From Affinundibacterium flavidum (lineage in GTDB: Bacteria; Pseudomonadota; Gammaproteobacteria; Burkholderiales; Burkholderiaceae_D): a stretch of 64,000 bases of DNA. Under the pieces are notes generated by a model that saw only the letters and a program-made list of their open reading frames with translations, ran no database searches and was not told where the DNA came from. The stretch is from the NCBI RefSeq assembly GCF_014284175.1, contig NZ_JACOGA010000003.1, positions 291,115-355,114 of the forward strand, read 5' to 3'. Positions within the stretch are counted from its first letter, which is position 1. Every line of letters begins with the position of its first letter. Positions 18,886-28,395 of the stretch are shown here, piece after piece. Both the position numbers and the translations under genes were made by a program.

Positions 18886-19233
18886 TTAGTTCTTCTTAGG
18901 CAAAGGCTGACGCGCTTCTTCCGCTGTTAGTACCCAAATCTTCTGGATTTCACCAAATTCATTTTCGACATAATTAATGATGATATTGCGCACATCGACG
19001 CTAGCAATCGTCAGCGTCAGATTATCTTCGCTATAAATGCGCAAAGCCGGTGAATACATGCGCAATTTGCCGTCGATTACCAGCTCGGCCAGATCAGTCG
19101 TACTCAATTTTCCACGCTTCACTTCTGGCGGAAACTTACGTTCTAGTTGCATGGCGCTGGCGTTAAAAAAACCACTCAGACAACTGAACAAACAGGCAAT
19201 AACAACAAACCGCAGTGATTTACTAGTTAGCAT
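18886..19233 (-). CDS. Small secreted hypothetical protein, 115 aa
   Basis: The ATG at 19233 is preferred over an upstream TTG at 19260. A signal peptide (LRFVVIACLFSCLSGFFNASA) precedes a soluble domain of about 90 residues rich in beta-strand pattern (LVIDGKLRMYSPALRIYSED, NLTLTIASVDVRNIIINYV) and a short basic tail. The family is not recognised. It lies between miaB and a divergent flavin reductase gene. A periplasmic location is the only safe prediction. Confidence 0.65.
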   Translation of the reverse strand: MLTSKSLRFVVIACLFSCLSGFFNASAMQLERKFPPEVKRGKLSTTDLAELVIDGKLRMYSPALRIYSEDNLTLTIASVDVRNIIINYVENEFGEIQKIWVLTAEEARQPLPKKN

Positions 19234-19437
19234 GGCAGTATCCCGCTTAAACGATTTCAATAATTTTCTTAAAAATCAATTAGTTACGAATGCAATCACA
19301 GAGCAATAAGGGCGATAGTTTAACACAGACGGATACGATCAACGCGCATTCCCCTGCACACAGGTATGCACAAATTAGCAACACCATCCAATCAGTCAAA
19401 ATCTGGGATAATGGCGGAAAATGTTCTTGGAAAACCA

Positions 19438-19947
19438 ATGTTAAGTCCAACTAGTACCGCACTCCCCCCTGATTTTGATAGCCGCCATTTTCGTCATGCC
19501 CTTTCGCAGTTTGCGACTGGCATCACGGTCATTACGACACGTTTGGAAGATGGCAAGTTCTTGGGACTGACTGCGAGCTCCTTCAACTCAGTCTCACTCG
19601 ACCCGCCTTTGGTGATCTGGAGCTTGGGTGATCGCGCTCAGAGCATGCCGATATTCGCTAAAAATTCGCATTATGTGATCAATGTATTATCGGCTGATCA
19701 ACGTCATCTCGCAGAACAATTTGCCAGCCGTAGCGAAGACCGTTTTGAAGGCGTCGAATACAACCTATCACGCACTGGGCTGCCCATACTCAAAGGAGCC
19801 TCGGCTTGGTTTGAATGCTTCAATCGCAGCCGCTATCCAGAAGGCGATCACGTGATCTTTGTCGGTGAAGTCGAGCAGTGCGCCTTCAAAAATCAGCCGC
19901 CATTAGTATTTCATCATGGTCATTTCCTGACTAGTAAAGCGCTATAA
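19438..19947 (+). CDS. Flavin reductase-like FMN-binding protein
   Basis: A 169-residue protein of the flavin-reductase domain family, which bind FMN or FAD and use NAD(P)H to supply reduced flavin to partner monooxygenases. The family pattern is clear: FRHALSQFATGITVITT at the start, LGLTASSFNSVSLDPPLVIW, then FAKNSHYVINVLSADQ and the C-terminal GDHVIFVGEVEQC...PLVFHHGHF. The ATG at 19438 with GGAAAA upstream gives the normal length; in-frame ATGs at 19366 and 19411 would add up to 24 unmatched residues. No monooxygenase gene is nearby, so the partner is unknown. Confidence 0.85.
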   Translation: MLSPTSTALPPDFDSRHFRHALSQFATGITVITTRLEDGKFLGLTASSFNSVSLDPPLVIWSLGDRAQSMPIFAKNSHYVINVLSADQRHLAEQFASRSEDRFEGVEYNLSRTGLPILKGASAWFECFNRSRYPEGDHVIFVGEVEQCAFKNQPPLVFHHGHFLTSKAL

Positions 19948-19967
19948 CTTACTTAATAACTCAGTTT

Positions 19968-20222
19968 ATGACTCAATTAGATTTCGTCGGCTATATTGCC
20001 GCGTTTTTAACCACCAGCGCGTTCATCCCACAAGCATGGCTCACCTGGCGGCGCAAACGTGCCGAAGGCGTTTCGCTCGGCATGTATTGCATTATGGTGA
20101 CAGGCACGGTTGGCTGGCTGACCTACGGATTAATGCTCGGTGCCTGGCCAATTATTGTGGCTAACGTGATTTCACTCTCACTGTCTGCTTTCATTCTGGC
20201 AATGAAATTGATCTATAAATAA
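19968..20222 (+). CDS. SemiSWEET-type sugar transporter
   Basis: An 84-residue, three-helix membrane protein. Helix 1 carries the PQ motif (YIAAFLTTSAFIPQAWLTW), followed by a basic loop (RRKRAEGVSLGMY), helix 2 (IMVTGTVGWLTYGLMLG) and helix 3 (PIIVANVISLSLSAFILAMK). This is the single triple-helix bundle of bacterial SemiSWEETs, which dimerise to move small sugars down a gradient. It follows the flavin reductase by 20 bases and precedes the HAD gene by 15, so the three may be co-transcribed. The sugar is unknown. Confidence 0.88.
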   Translation: MTQLDFVGYIAAFLTTSAFIPQAWLTWRRKRAEGVSLGMYCIMVTGTVGWLTYGLMLGAWPIIVANVISLSLSAFILAMKLIYK

Positions 20223-20237
20223 TCCCACAATAAAACA

Positions 20238-20894
20238 ATGAAACACGGAATATTGTGGGATAACGACGGCGTCTTGGTGGACACAGAAGGTCTGTTCTAT
20301 CAAGCCAATCGCAGCTTATTTGCCGAACACGATATCGATTTGACGCCAGAATTATTTTTCGATTGGTTTCTGTTGGAGAATCTGGGCGCTTGGCATTTGC
20401 TCGAAGCGCGCGGCATGAATGCAGATGAAATTGGGTTGCTACGCGATGAGAGAAATCGACGTTATTCAGCACTTTTACAATCGACTTCTGATTTAGAAAT
20501 CACTGGTGTAAAACCTTTGCTCACCAGTCTGCAAACTAAAGTAAAAATGGGCATAGTCACGAGTTCGCGCCCAGATCACTTTCATCTGATCCATAGCAAA
20601 CTCGATCTGCTCCCTCATTTTGAATTCGTTGTGACTGACGCCGACTACGTCAATAGCAAACCCGCACCCGATCCCTATTTACTCGGGTTGGAGAAACTGG
20701 CAATCGCCAAAGAACATTGCATGGTGATAGAAGACTCACCACGTGGCTTACGTTCTGCGATCTCGGCTGGATTAAATTGCGTCGTGATACGCAATCACCT
20801 AAGCCGCCACTTCGCGTTTGAAGGCGCGTATCGCGTGGTGGATAACTATGTGGCGCTTGGCGCTGTGATTGAAGAATTCTTGTGTACGACTTAG
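20238..20894 (+). CDS. HAD-superfamily hydrolase, beta-phosphoglucomutase/phosphatase-like
   Basis: A 218-residue cytoplasmic phosphohydrolase. Motif I is present as ILWDNDGVLVDTE (nucleophile Asp and general-acid Asp; note DNDG instead of the common DFDG), motif II is GIVTSSRPDHF, motif III Lys is in NSKPAPDPYLLG, and motif IV is MVIEDSPRGL. A helical cap lies between motif I and II, as in subfamily IA enzymes acting on phospho-sugars. Placement behind the SemiSWEET gene suggests a sugar-phosphate substrate, but this is only context. Confidence 0.85.
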   Translation: MKHGILWDNDGVLVDTEGLFYQANRSLFAEHDIDLTPELFFDWFLLENLGAWHLLEARGMNADEIGLLRDERNRRYSALLQSTSDLEITGVKPLLTSLQTKVKMGIVTSSRPDHFHLIHSKLDLLPHFEFVVTDADYVNSKPAPDPYLLGLEKLAIAKEHCMVIEDSPRGLRSAISAGLNCVVIRNHLSRHFAFEGAYRVVDNYVALGAVIEEFLCTT

Positions 20895-20950
20895 AGCGTC
20901 AACATTTTTACCAACACGCTCTGAGCAAACGGGCCTGAATCAAGATCGAG

Positions 20951-21050
20951 AACGCCAGCCTTGCACTTGCGCATTGGCTGAATGCGGCTGATACGCGATC
21001 ACCATGACAGGTTTGCTAGCAGCGAGTAAATATGAAATGGCCGACTCTAA
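20951..21050 (-). pseudogene. Relic of a second tsaC/SUA5-domain gene
   Basis: The minus strand encodes about 40 codons ending AYQPHSANAQVQGWR, closely matching AYQPHTANAQLQGWR of the intact tsaC. The DNA aligns without gaps to 23521-23620, with about 74 of 100 bases identical by hand count. A stop lies just upstream in the same frame and another shortly after, so this is a fragment. It is separated from the intact gene by the TonB receptor gene. The remaining bases of the 20895-21115 gap show no other feature. Confidence 0.8.
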
Positions 21051-21115
21051 CTCTACGACTTTTAATTACGAGAACACTATATACTTTCACGTTTCAAAGA
21101 AATTAAGATTCATCT

Positions 21116-23278
21116 ATGAGTTTAGAAAGCTTCCTCGCCTATGCAAGGTCGAAAGTCACCTATTTTATTGCCTTTAACATTTTAAATGGCGCAGTTATGG
21201 ATTGTGCATGGGCACAAGAAAATCCAGGCTCGACGACTAGCAATAGCAAGGCTCAAGTCAAACAAATCGAACAAATCGAAATCAATGGCAGCACTAAGAA
21301 ATACGACCCGCGCCGCGATGACACAGCCACAAAGTTCGTTGTCACCAAAGAAGAAATAGAAAAGTACGGTGATACTAATGTGATCGATATTTTGAATCGC
21401 CAGCCAGGCATCACTAACGGCAACCTCAACGGCATACGCGGTTACACGCAATACCTGCTTGATGGCCAATCACCGCCCCGCAATTTTCGTTTAGAGGATA
21501 TCCAACTCAGTCAGGTTGAGCGCATCGAAATTATTCGCTCGGCCGTTGCCGAATTCAGCACACAAGGAATAGGTGGCACAATCAATATTGTACTCAAGCG
21601 ACAAATCAAGGCTGCCAACCGTAAACTACAACTGGCACTAACGCACCAAGATGAATCTGGATTTTCCAAGCGAATGAATCTCAGCATCGCCAACAAATTC
21701 GATGATATGTCTTACGACATCTACGCTTTTACGACTAAGACACGATTTGGCAGATTGAATTTGACAGAAATTGAAAAAGATGACTCTAAAGAGGACTTAC
21801 ACTTATTTCAAACACTTCGCCGGCAAACTGCGACTGATAACTGGATATACAGCCTCAATCCTAGTTTCAATTGGAAATTGACTGATGAAGATAGCCTGTC
21901 ACTTAAATCAAGAATCACGGAACTCACATCGAATTCTGGAACTCAAGGAAAACGTCAGTCTTACGATCTTCCAACAAACTCACTACAGCAAGAAGATGAA
22001 CTGAGTACCTGGAAACCAAGCGTCCAATATCTAGAAACATCTTGGATAAAACAACTTGGCGAGAAAACCAAGCTCACTAACACTGTTAGCGTCTACCGTG
22101 CATCAATCAATTCTGAAAGCCAGATGGCAATTTCAAATGTTCAGCGTCAAAGCCGCCAAAGCATTTCTAAAATCTTGGAGCGTCACAAGAACGTACTTTG
22201 GAACGGCAACTTTAGCCATGATTTCAGTTCAACGCAAACATTTAAGTCTGGTTGGAATCTAGAATCGCGCGATTCCACTTCGCTCGAATCTCAAGAGTCG
22301 CTATTAAAGTCTCATACGAAAATTCGAACTCAAAATATGGCATTCTTCGCACAGGACGAATGGAATGAATCTGATATTTGGTCGCACTATCTCGGTCTAC
22401 GCTGGGAAGCATTTCGATCGAAACTCGACAATGAACAAGGTCAACAACTCAATAAAATAGCCACAATACTTAGTCCTATTGTGCAAACACGTTGGAAAAA
22501 TCCAAGCAATAAGGAAAATCAGTTTCGACTTGCTCTAGCACGCACTTTCAAGAGTCCAGAAGCAATCCAAATGATTACAACAACATTACCACACTTCAAT
22601 AATGATCTAACATCGCCGGACACTATCGGCAATCCTAATCTAAGACCAGAAATTGCTTGGGGGCTTGATAGTGCCTTCGAACATTTCGGCGAGAATGGCT
22701 TCAATTATTCGATTTCCCACTACCTAAAACAAGTCAAACATCTATTACGAGATCGACTATTTCAAAGCAATGAATTATGGCTGCAACAGACCATCAACGA
22801 CGGTAACGCACTAGCTCAAAGCTTGGTGTTCGACACCAGCTTCCCAATTTCCATCGTATTTAACAATGCACCCAACATGAATATAAAAGCCAATATGTCA
22901 CGGAATTGGTCGACTGTTAACAATGTCTCTGGCCCCAACAATCGTTTTGCTGAGCAAGCAAAATTTAATGCAAATTTGAATTTGGATTACAAGTTCAATG
23001 ACGCTTGGAAGATGGGTGCCAACTATGGCGTCGTATCTGGCGGACCTCTACGCGTCGCGCAAGATCGAATCAATTTAGTACAAGTACGACGCACCACTTC
23101 GGCTTATGCACATTGGGCTATTAACAAGGAGAGCACGCTGCGAATGTCGGCATCGAATCTGCTGCTAGAACCAGTTCGAACTCAAAGCAGTATCTTCAAT
23201 CAACAAGAAAAAACCACTGTGCGCAGCGAAAGTCGTGGCGTGCTATTTACCAATGTAAACCTCGAGATTAAATTTTAA
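21116..23278 (+). CDS. TonB-dependent outer-membrane receptor
   Basis: A 720-residue beta-barrel receptor for TonB-driven uptake. After a signal-like segment (about 14-33, ending in WAQE) comes the plug domain (about 60-160: KFVVTKEEIEKYGDTNVIDI, RQPGITNGNLNGIRG, then VERIEIIRSAVAEFSTQGIGGTINIVL), the standard plug signature. The rest is barrel, ending in aromatic VNLEIKF as outer-membrane proteins do. DNA is more AT-rich than the genes around it and there is no clear ribosome site. No TonB, ExbBD, Fur-like box or siderophore genes are nearby, so the substrate is unknown. A tsaC relic on its left and intact tsaC on its right suggest acquisition by recombination. Confidence 0.88.
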   Translation: MSLESFLAYARSKVTYFIAFNILNGAVMDCAWAQENPGSTTSNSKAQVKQIEQIEINGSTKKYDPRRDDTATKFVVTKEEIEKYGDTNVIDILNRQPGITNGNLNGIRGYTQYLLDGQSPPRNFRLEDIQLSQVERIEIIRSAVAEFSTQGIGGTINIVLKRQIKAANRKLQLALTHQDESGFSKRMNLSIANKFDDMSYDIYAFTTKTRFGRLNLTEIEKDDSKEDLHLFQTLRRQTATDNWIYSLNPSFNWKLTDEDSLSLKSRITELTSNSGTQGKRQSYDLPTNSLQQEDELSTWKPSVQYLETSWIKQLGEKTKLTNTVSVYRASINSESQMAISNVQRQSRQSISKILERHKNVLWNGNFSHDFSSTQTFKSGWNLESRDSTSLESQESLLKSHTKIRTQNMAFFAQDEWNESDIWSHYLGLRWEAFRSKLDNEQGQQLNKIATILSPIVQTRWKNPSNKENQFRLALARTFKSPEAIQMITTTLPHFNNDLTSPDTIGNPNLRPEIAWGLDSAFEHFGENGFNYSISHYLKQVKHLLRDRLFQSNELWLQQTINDGNALAQSLVFDTSFPISIVFNNAPNMNIKANMSRNWSTVNNVSGPNNRFAEQAKFNANLNLDYKFNDAWKMGANYGVVSGGPLRVAQDRINLVQVRRTTSAYAHWAINKESTLRMSASNLLLEPVRTQSSIFNQQEKTTVRSESRGVLFTNVNLEIKF

Positions 23279-23329
23279 TTCAAGTAAGCACAGCAATTCA
23301 TGTATCGAAATTCACACTTGGCACAAACT

Positions 23330-24361
23330 TCAAGCAGTAAGCATAGTTTGCAACAGGCCTTGCGAGTCAAAGGCAGCGCGGCGCAATCGATCAGCGACAC
23401 CTTGCCATTCACGTTCAGTCGGTAAAGCTTCCACCAAGATAATGTCAGCACCGACATGATCTAGCTCGCGCAGGTCGGCATATAAATCATGAGCATAGGA
23501 AACTGGATCAGGATTAAGTTGACGCCAGCCTTGCAATTGTGCGTTCGCTGTGTGCGGTTGATAGGCCATGACAGCCACACGCTTGCCAGCAGAGAGTAAT
23601 TGTAAAATAGTCGTTTCTAACTCATCTACCGCGACCATCGCGACTGGCGTGCTTGGTGCGTAGTGTGCTTCCAAAGTGCCGGATGCGCGCGGTGCTGCTT
23701 GATCCGGCGCATTCACAGACATGCCCAGCACGTGCTCTAATTGTGCTGCAGTGATATGCCCCGGGCGTAGCAAGACGGGGCCATGCGTGGCTAAGCGACT
23801 CATATCAACAATGGTCGATTCTATGCCGACATCGCTTTGCCCGCCATCGAGTACCGCTGCGATCATGCCATTTGCCACTTCAGCGGGAAATTCTTCTAAG
23901 ACGTGTTCGGCTTTAGTTGGACTAACGTGCCCAAACTTATTCGCAGATGGTGCGGCCACACCTCCTTTACCGTCTTTAAATGCACGCAATAAAGCTTGTG
24001 CGACGGGATGCGATGGGCAGCGAATCCCAATGGAATCCTGACCACCAGACACTGCGTCAGGAATTTGTTCTGCGCGCTTTAAAATCAAAGTCAAAGGACC
24101 GGGCCAAAACGCATCGATTAATGTTTGCGCTAGAGCGGGAACTTCTTTCACCCAGTAAGTAATATCAGCCTCCGGTGCGACATGCACAATCACTGGATGA
24201 TTCGAGGGGCGACCTTTGGCTTTATAAATATTCGCAACCGCATCGATGTTCTCAGCATCCGCGCCGAGACCGTACACGGTTTCTGTCGGAAAGCCTACTA
24301 ATGCGCCGTGCTCTAAAGCACGTGCTGCGGCAAGAATTTGTTCAGAAGAATCCAATCTCAA
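23330..24361 (-). CDS. tsaC: L-threonylcarbamoyladenylate synthase, two-domain Sua5 type
   Basis: It makes threonylcarbamoyl-AMP from threonine, bicarbonate and ATP, the first step of t6A37 tRNA modification. The YrdC domain fills about 1-205 (GALVGFPTETVYGLGADAEN, KGRPSNHPVIVHV, then PGPLTLIL and GVAAPSANKFGHVSPT). A linker leads to a C-terminal SUA5 domain (about 225-343) as in archaeal and many bacterial enzymes. The frame starts with TTG at 24361, with GAGG just upstream and purK ending 12 bases away, so translation may be coupled. A fragment of a related gene lies at 20951-21050. Confidence 0.93.
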   Translation of the reverse strand: MRLDSSEQILAAARALEHGALVGFPTETVYGLGADAENIDAVANIYKAKGRPSNHPVIVHVAPEADITYWVKEVPALAQTLIDAFWPGPLTLILKRAEQIPDAVSGGQDSIGIRCPSHPVAQALLRAFKDGKGGVAAPSANKFGHVSPTKAEHVLEEFPAEVANGMIAAVLDGGQSDVGIESTIVDMSRLATHGPVLLRPGHITAAQLEHVLGMSVNAPDQAAPRASGTLEAHYAPSTPVAMVAVDELETTILQLLSAGKRVAVMAYQPHTANAQLQGWRQLNPDPVSYAHDLYADLRELDHVGADIILVEALPTEREWQGVADRLRRAAFDSQGLLQTMLTA

Positions 24362-24373
24362 CCTCAGTCTTGA

Positions 24374-25579
24374 TCAAACAGCGATGCCGAGGATTTCACA
24401 AGCCTGACGCATTTCGTCTTGCGCTTGTTCCAATGTGGGTGCGATGAAAGTGATATGCCCCATCTTGCGTGCACGGCGTGCTTCTGCCTTGCCGTATAAA
24501 TGCAAATGCGCCGATGGTAAGGCTAAGACTTTATCCCATGCTGGTTGGCGTTCTTTATCTTGCTCTGTGGTGCCGTCAAACCAGATATCACCAAGGATAT
24601 TCAACATCACGCAAGGTGAATGTTGACGTACATCGCCCAAAGGCAAACGCGCCATCGCTCTCACTTGCTGCGCAAACTGACTGGTTACGCAAGCGTCTAT
24701 CGTGTAATGCCCACTATTATGTGGACGTGGCGCCATTTCATTGACGACGACAGAACCATCTTGCAAGACAAAAAATTCTATGCAGAGCACACCAACATAA
24801 TTGATATCAGCGATGAGTTTCAATGCCGCGTTTTGCGTTTTCAAAGCGGCTTCTGCCGAGACGTGCGGACTAGGTACGGTGGTAGTGAACAAGATGCCAT
24901 CACGATGCACATTCTCTGCAATCGGATACACGACCGCCTGACCATCTGCACCACGCGCGACCAACACCGAAACTTCATACGCCAGCGGTAACATTTTTTC
25001 GAGTACGCAAACTACGTCGTTGAGATTAGCAAAGGCAGCGCGCAACTCTTCTATGGATTTCACGCGCACCTGACCTTTACCGTCATACCCCATGCGTGCT
25101 GTTTTCAAGATACCTGGAAATAAATCTGCACTGACATGATTAAGGTCATCCGCTGTGCGCAAAATCGCATGCGGTGCTGGCAAGATGCCGGTTTGTGGTG
25201 CGCAACGAGTGAAGAATGCTTTCTCTTCTATACGGTCTTGGGCTATCGAAACACAGTCGGCGCTTGGCGCGACAAAACCAGTTTCTGCAAGTTTTGCCAA
25301 ACTAGCGGCTGGGACGTTTTCAAACTCTGTAGTAAATGAAGAACAAGCATCTGCGAGTTGCTGCAAGCCAGCCGCATCATCATAAGCTGCTTGAACATGC
25401 GCATCGGCTGCGTGTGCCGCTGGGCTGCCAACTTCTGGTTCCAGCACCATCACTTTAAAACCCAAAGCCTGCGCTTCGTGCACAAACATGCGTCCTAATT
25501 GTCCACCACCAACCATGCCTAACATGCTGGATTCGGTATTTGGAAATTGCGGAGAGTTGTTGATTGATGAAGAGGACAT
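24374..25579 (-). CDS. purK: N5-carboxyaminoimidazole ribonucleotide synthetase
   Basis: PurK is an ATP-grasp enzyme that carboxylates AIR to N5-CAIR in purine synthesis. The glycine motif GMVGGGQLGRMF opens the preATP-grasp domain (near residue 22 from the chosen start), followed by ILKTARMGYDGKGQ and the metal/ATP site EFFVLQDGSVVVNEMAPRPH with NSGHYTIDAC. The start at 25579 has GGAAAA upstream; the frame can be extended to a TTG at 25609. It is in the usual order purC-purE-purK-tsaC, but a palindromic repeat separates it from purE. Confidence 0.94.
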   Translation of the reverse strand: MSSSSINNSPQFPNTESSMLGMVGGGQLGRMFVHEAQALGFKVMVLEPEVGSPAAHAADAHVQAAYDDAAGLQQLADACSSFTTEFENVPAASLAKLAETGFVAPSADCVSIAQDRIEEKAFFTRCAPQTGILPAPHAILRTADDLNHVSADLFPGILKTARMGYDGKGQVRVKSIEELRAAFANLNDVVCVLEKMLPLAYEVSVLVARGADGQAVVYPIAENVHRDGILFTTTVPSPHVSAEAALKTQNAALKLIADINYVGVLCIEFFVLQDGSVVVNEMAPRPHNSGHYTIDACVTSQFAQQVRAMARLPLGDVRQHSPCVMLNILGDIWFDGTTEQDKERQPAWDKVLALPSAHLHLYGKAEARRARKMGHITFIAPTLEQAQDEMRQACEILGIAV

Positions 25580-25656
25580 CGTTGGATTTTCCATACTGGT
25601 GCGATACAAATTAAATGCGATTTAAAACGAATAAGACTGACACAAAACAGTATCTG

Positions 25657-25725
25657 GTAGGGTGCGCCGTGCGCACCATCGTCAATCAATAACTAAAGTA
25701 AAACGGTGCGCATGGCGCACCCTAC
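25657..25725. repeat. Palindromic repeat GTAGGGTGCGCC...GGCGCACCCTAC between purE and purK
   Basis: Two 21-base arms (25657-25677 and 25705-25725) are reverse complements with one mismatch, separated by 27 bases. Each arm also contains its own small GCGC palindrome. Elements of this type are frequent between proteobacterial genes; here it interrupts the purE-purK operon and might attenuate or protect the transcript. Confidence 0.8.
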
Positions 25726-25789
25726 TTTATTTGCCTAAGTTCTGAAAAACACGAACTCTGAAAAAACATCAAAAGCGCTTGCCGCAGTA

Positions 25790-26296
25790 TTACAAAGGCA
25801 AATGCATATCCCGCGCGACTTGTGTTTGCTTGGCGCGGAAGGCTTCTAGCTTGGCTGCCATTGCATCATCGGTCGTCGCCAACATGGCAATCGCGGCTAA
25901 TGCGGCATTACCTGCACCCGCTTCACCGATGGCGAAGGTATTCACCGGCACACCTTTAGGCATTTGCACGATAGACAGTAATGAGTCTTCGCCACGCAAA
26001 TATTTGGATGGCACTGGCACGCCAAACACTGGCACGATGGTTTTTGCCGCGATCATGCCTGGCAAATGCGCAGCACCGCCAGCGCCGGCGATAATCCCGC
26101 GTATGCCACGACTACGTGCAGTTTCTGCATAGGTAAACATTTCATCCGGCATACGATGTGCGGACACAACCTGCGCTTCGAAAGGAATGCCGAATTCTTT
26201 CAACATATTCACCGCGTGCTGCATCACATCCCAATCGGATGACGAACCCATTACCACGCCGATGATAGGTGTTGCATTTAATGTTGCGTCGCTCAT
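25790..26296 (-). CDS. purE: N5-carboxyaminoimidazole ribonucleotide mutase
   Basis: PurE rearranges N5-CAIR to CAIR, using the product of PurK. The 168-residue protein shows the class I PurE signature [16 protein letters not shown] and [18 protein letters not shown], where the active-site Ser, Asp and His lie, plus [16 protein letters not shown]. It starts one base after the purC stop (TAATATG), so the two genes are tightly coupled. Confidence 0.96.
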   Translation of the reverse strand: MSDATLNATPIIGVVMGSSSDWDVMQHAVNMLKEFGIPFEAQVVSAHRMPDEMFTYAETARSRGIRGIIAGAGGAAHLPGMIAAKTIVPVFGVPVPSKYLRGEDSLLSIVQMPKGVPVNTFAIGEAGAGNAALAAIAMLATTDDAMAAKLEAFRAKQTQVARDMHLPL

Positions 26297-26297
26297 A

Positions 26298-27194
26298 TTA
26301 CGCCTTCAAACTTTCACCCGTTAAGCGCTCTAAGGCTTCACGGTATTTCGCTGCGGTTTTTTGCACGACTTCATCCGGCAAAGTTGGCGCAGGTGCAGTC
26401 TTATTCCACGTCGTAATCGTTTCTAAATAATCGCGTACGAATTGCTTGTCGAAGGATGGTGGAGAGATGCCTGTTGCATAAGAATCTGCAGGCCAAAAAC
26501 GTGAGGAATCGGCTGTTAAAACTTCATCCATCAAATGCAATACGCCATTGTCATCGAGACCGAATTCAAACTTCGTATCGGCAATGATGATGCCGCGTGT
26601 CGCTGCGTAGTTTGCTGCTTCGGTGTAGAGCTGAATACTGATATCGCGCATCTTGGCGGCGAGTTCGGCGCCTATGCGTTTTTCCATTTCGGCAAAGCTG
26701 ATGTTCTCGTCATGCTCACCCATTTCAGCCTTCGCCGCTGGTGTGAAAATTGGCGCTTCTAATTTTGCTGCTTGTGGCAAACCTGCTGGCAATTGGATGC
26801 CACAGATCGCGCCTGTGTCTTGGTAATCTTTCCAGCCTGAACCGATGATGTAACCACGTACTACCGCTTCCACCATGATAGGTTTCAAGCGCTTAGCAAC
26901 TACCGCACGACCGCGGACCTGTTCAGCTTCATCAGCTGCAACGACGGATACTGGATCGATGCCGGTCAAATGATTTGGCACAACGTGTCCGAGCTTTTCA
27001 AACCAGAAGTTGGCCATTTGATTGAGTACACGACCTTTATCAGGAATCGCTTCATTCATGATCACGTCAAATGCGGACAAGCGATCGCTCGTCACGATCA
27101 ACAATTTATCTTCGCCAACGGCATAGTTATCACGGACTTTGCCACGACCTAACAGTGGTAGCGAATGTAAAGTGGAGTTTATTTGCGTAGTCAT
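26298..27194 (-). CDS. purC: Phosphoribosylaminoimidazole-succinocarboxamide synthase
   Basis: PurC ligates aspartate to CAIR with ATP. The 298-residue length is that of the longer proteobacterial/yeast-type enzyme. Visible motifs include [20 protein letters not shown] at the N-terminus (ATP loop), the [10 protein letters not shown] segment, [15 protein letters not shown], and [14 protein letters not shown] near residue 200. It heads the purC-purE pair, with fba upstream on the same strand after a gap of about 135 bases. Confidence 0.95.
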   Translation of the reverse strand: MTTQINSTLHSLPLLGRGKVRDNYAVGEDKLLIVTSDRLSAFDVIMNEAIPDKGRVLNQMANFWFEKLGHVVPNHLTGIDPVSVVAADEAEQVRGRAVVAKRLKPIMVEAVVRGYIIGSGWKDYQDTGAICGIQLPAGLPQAAKLEAPIFTPAAKAEMGEHDENISFAEMEKRIGAELAAKMRDISIQLYTEAANYAATRGIIIADTKFEFGLDDNGVLHLMDEVLTADSSRFWPADSYATGISPPSFDKQFVRDYLETITTWNKTAPAPTLPDEVVQKTAAKYREALERLTGESLKA

Positions 27195-27330
27195 AATGTG
27201 GTCTCAAAAAAAATGCTGAAGGGAGATTCATCCGCAACTCGATAGACACTCGTCATCGAACCACTTTTGAAACTCCCCGATGGGCACAGCACGCGCCCGT
27301 TTACTTCAATCTAAATTTACTCTTATGTGC

Positions 27331-28395
27331 TTACTTCACAAGCTGCGCTAAAGCACCTGATTTATATTGTTCTGCAACTTTTTCCAAAGTCAAAGGTTTG
27401 ATCTTCGCCGCTTGACCTTCGCAACCGAATGCCAAGAAGCGTGCTTTGCACACCAATTTCGCTGCTTCGCGTGCTGGCTTCAAGTAATCACGTGGATCAA
27501 ACTTGCTTGGGTTTTCAAACATGTAACGACGGATCGCAGCAGTCATTGCCAAACGGATGTCGGTATCGATATTGATTTTACGTACGCCGTTTTGAATACC
27601 AATTACGATTTCTTCGACTGGCACGCCATAGGTTTCTTTCATGTCGCCACCGAATTGACGAATTTCTTCGAGCAATTCTTGTGGTACGGAAGAAGAACCG
27701 TGCATGACCAAATGCGTGTTAGGAATACGTGTGTGAATTTCTTTGATACGGTCTATCGCCAAGATATCACCGGTAGGCTTGCGGGAGAATTTATACGCAC
27801 CGTGAGAAGTACCAATCGCAATCGCCAAAGCGTCACATTGTGTTTGTTTGACGAAGTCTGCTGCTTGCGCAACGTCGGTCAACAACTGTTCACGCGTCAT
27901 CTTGCCATCTGCACCGTGACCGTCTTCTTTATCGCCCATCATGGTTTCCAAAGAACCCAATACGCCCAATTCCGCTTCGACTGTTACGCCGATAGAGTGA
28001 GAAAACTTCACCACTTCTTTTGATACAGCAACGTTATATTCATAGCTAGCAACAGACTTACCATCTTCCATTAAGGAACCGTCCATCATCACAGAAGTGA
28101 AGCCAGATTTGATCGCTGCCATACAGACTGCTGGCGATTGACCATGATCTTGATGCATAACAACTGGAATATGCGGATACGCTTCAACCGCAGCAGAAAT
28201 CAAGTGACGCAAGAAAGCTTCACCAGCGTATTTACGTGCACCAGCAGAAGCTTGCATAATCACCGGCGCGCCGACTTCATTCGCCGCTTCCATGATTGCT
28301 GTGACTTGTTCCAAATTATTCACATTAAACGCTGGAATACCATACGCATTTTCAGCTGCATGGTCCAACAATTGACGCATAGATACGAGAGACAT
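27331..28395 (-). CDS. fba: Class II fructose-bisphosphate aldolase
   Basis: A zinc-dependent aldolase that splits fructose 1,6-bisphosphate in glycolysis. The ATG at 28395 has GGAG upstream and gives 354 residues, the normal length, beginning [20 protein letters not shown]; the open frame runs 100 codons further upstream through intergenic repeats and is rejected. Zinc and catalytic residues lie in [11 protein letters not shown] and in the [10 protein letters not shown] loop; [11 protein letters not shown] and the [19 protein letters not shown] helix complete the fold. It belongs to the pgk-pyk-fba series. Confidence 0.95.
   Translation of the reverse strand: MSLVSMRQLLDHAAENAYGIPAFNVNNLEQVTAIMEAANEVGAPVIMQASAGARKYAGEAFLRHLISAAVEAYPHIPVVMHQDHGQSPAVCMAAIKSGFTSVMMDGSLMEDGKSVASYEYNVAVSKEVVKFSHSIGVTVEAELGVLGSLETMMGDKEDGHGADGKMTREQLLTDVAQAADFVKQTQCDALAIAIGTSHGAYKFSRKPTGDILAIDRIKEIHTRIPNTHLVMHGSSSVPQELLEEIRQFGGDMKETYGVPVEEIVIGIQNGVRKINIDTDIRLAMTAAIRRYMFENPSKFDPRDYLKPAREAAKLVCKARFLAFGCEGQAAKIKPLTLEKVAEQYKSGALAQLVK

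Noticed and set aside
27367..28023. A 218-codon plus-strand frame
   Set aside because: It is antisense to fba and shows shadow-type composition with no domain.
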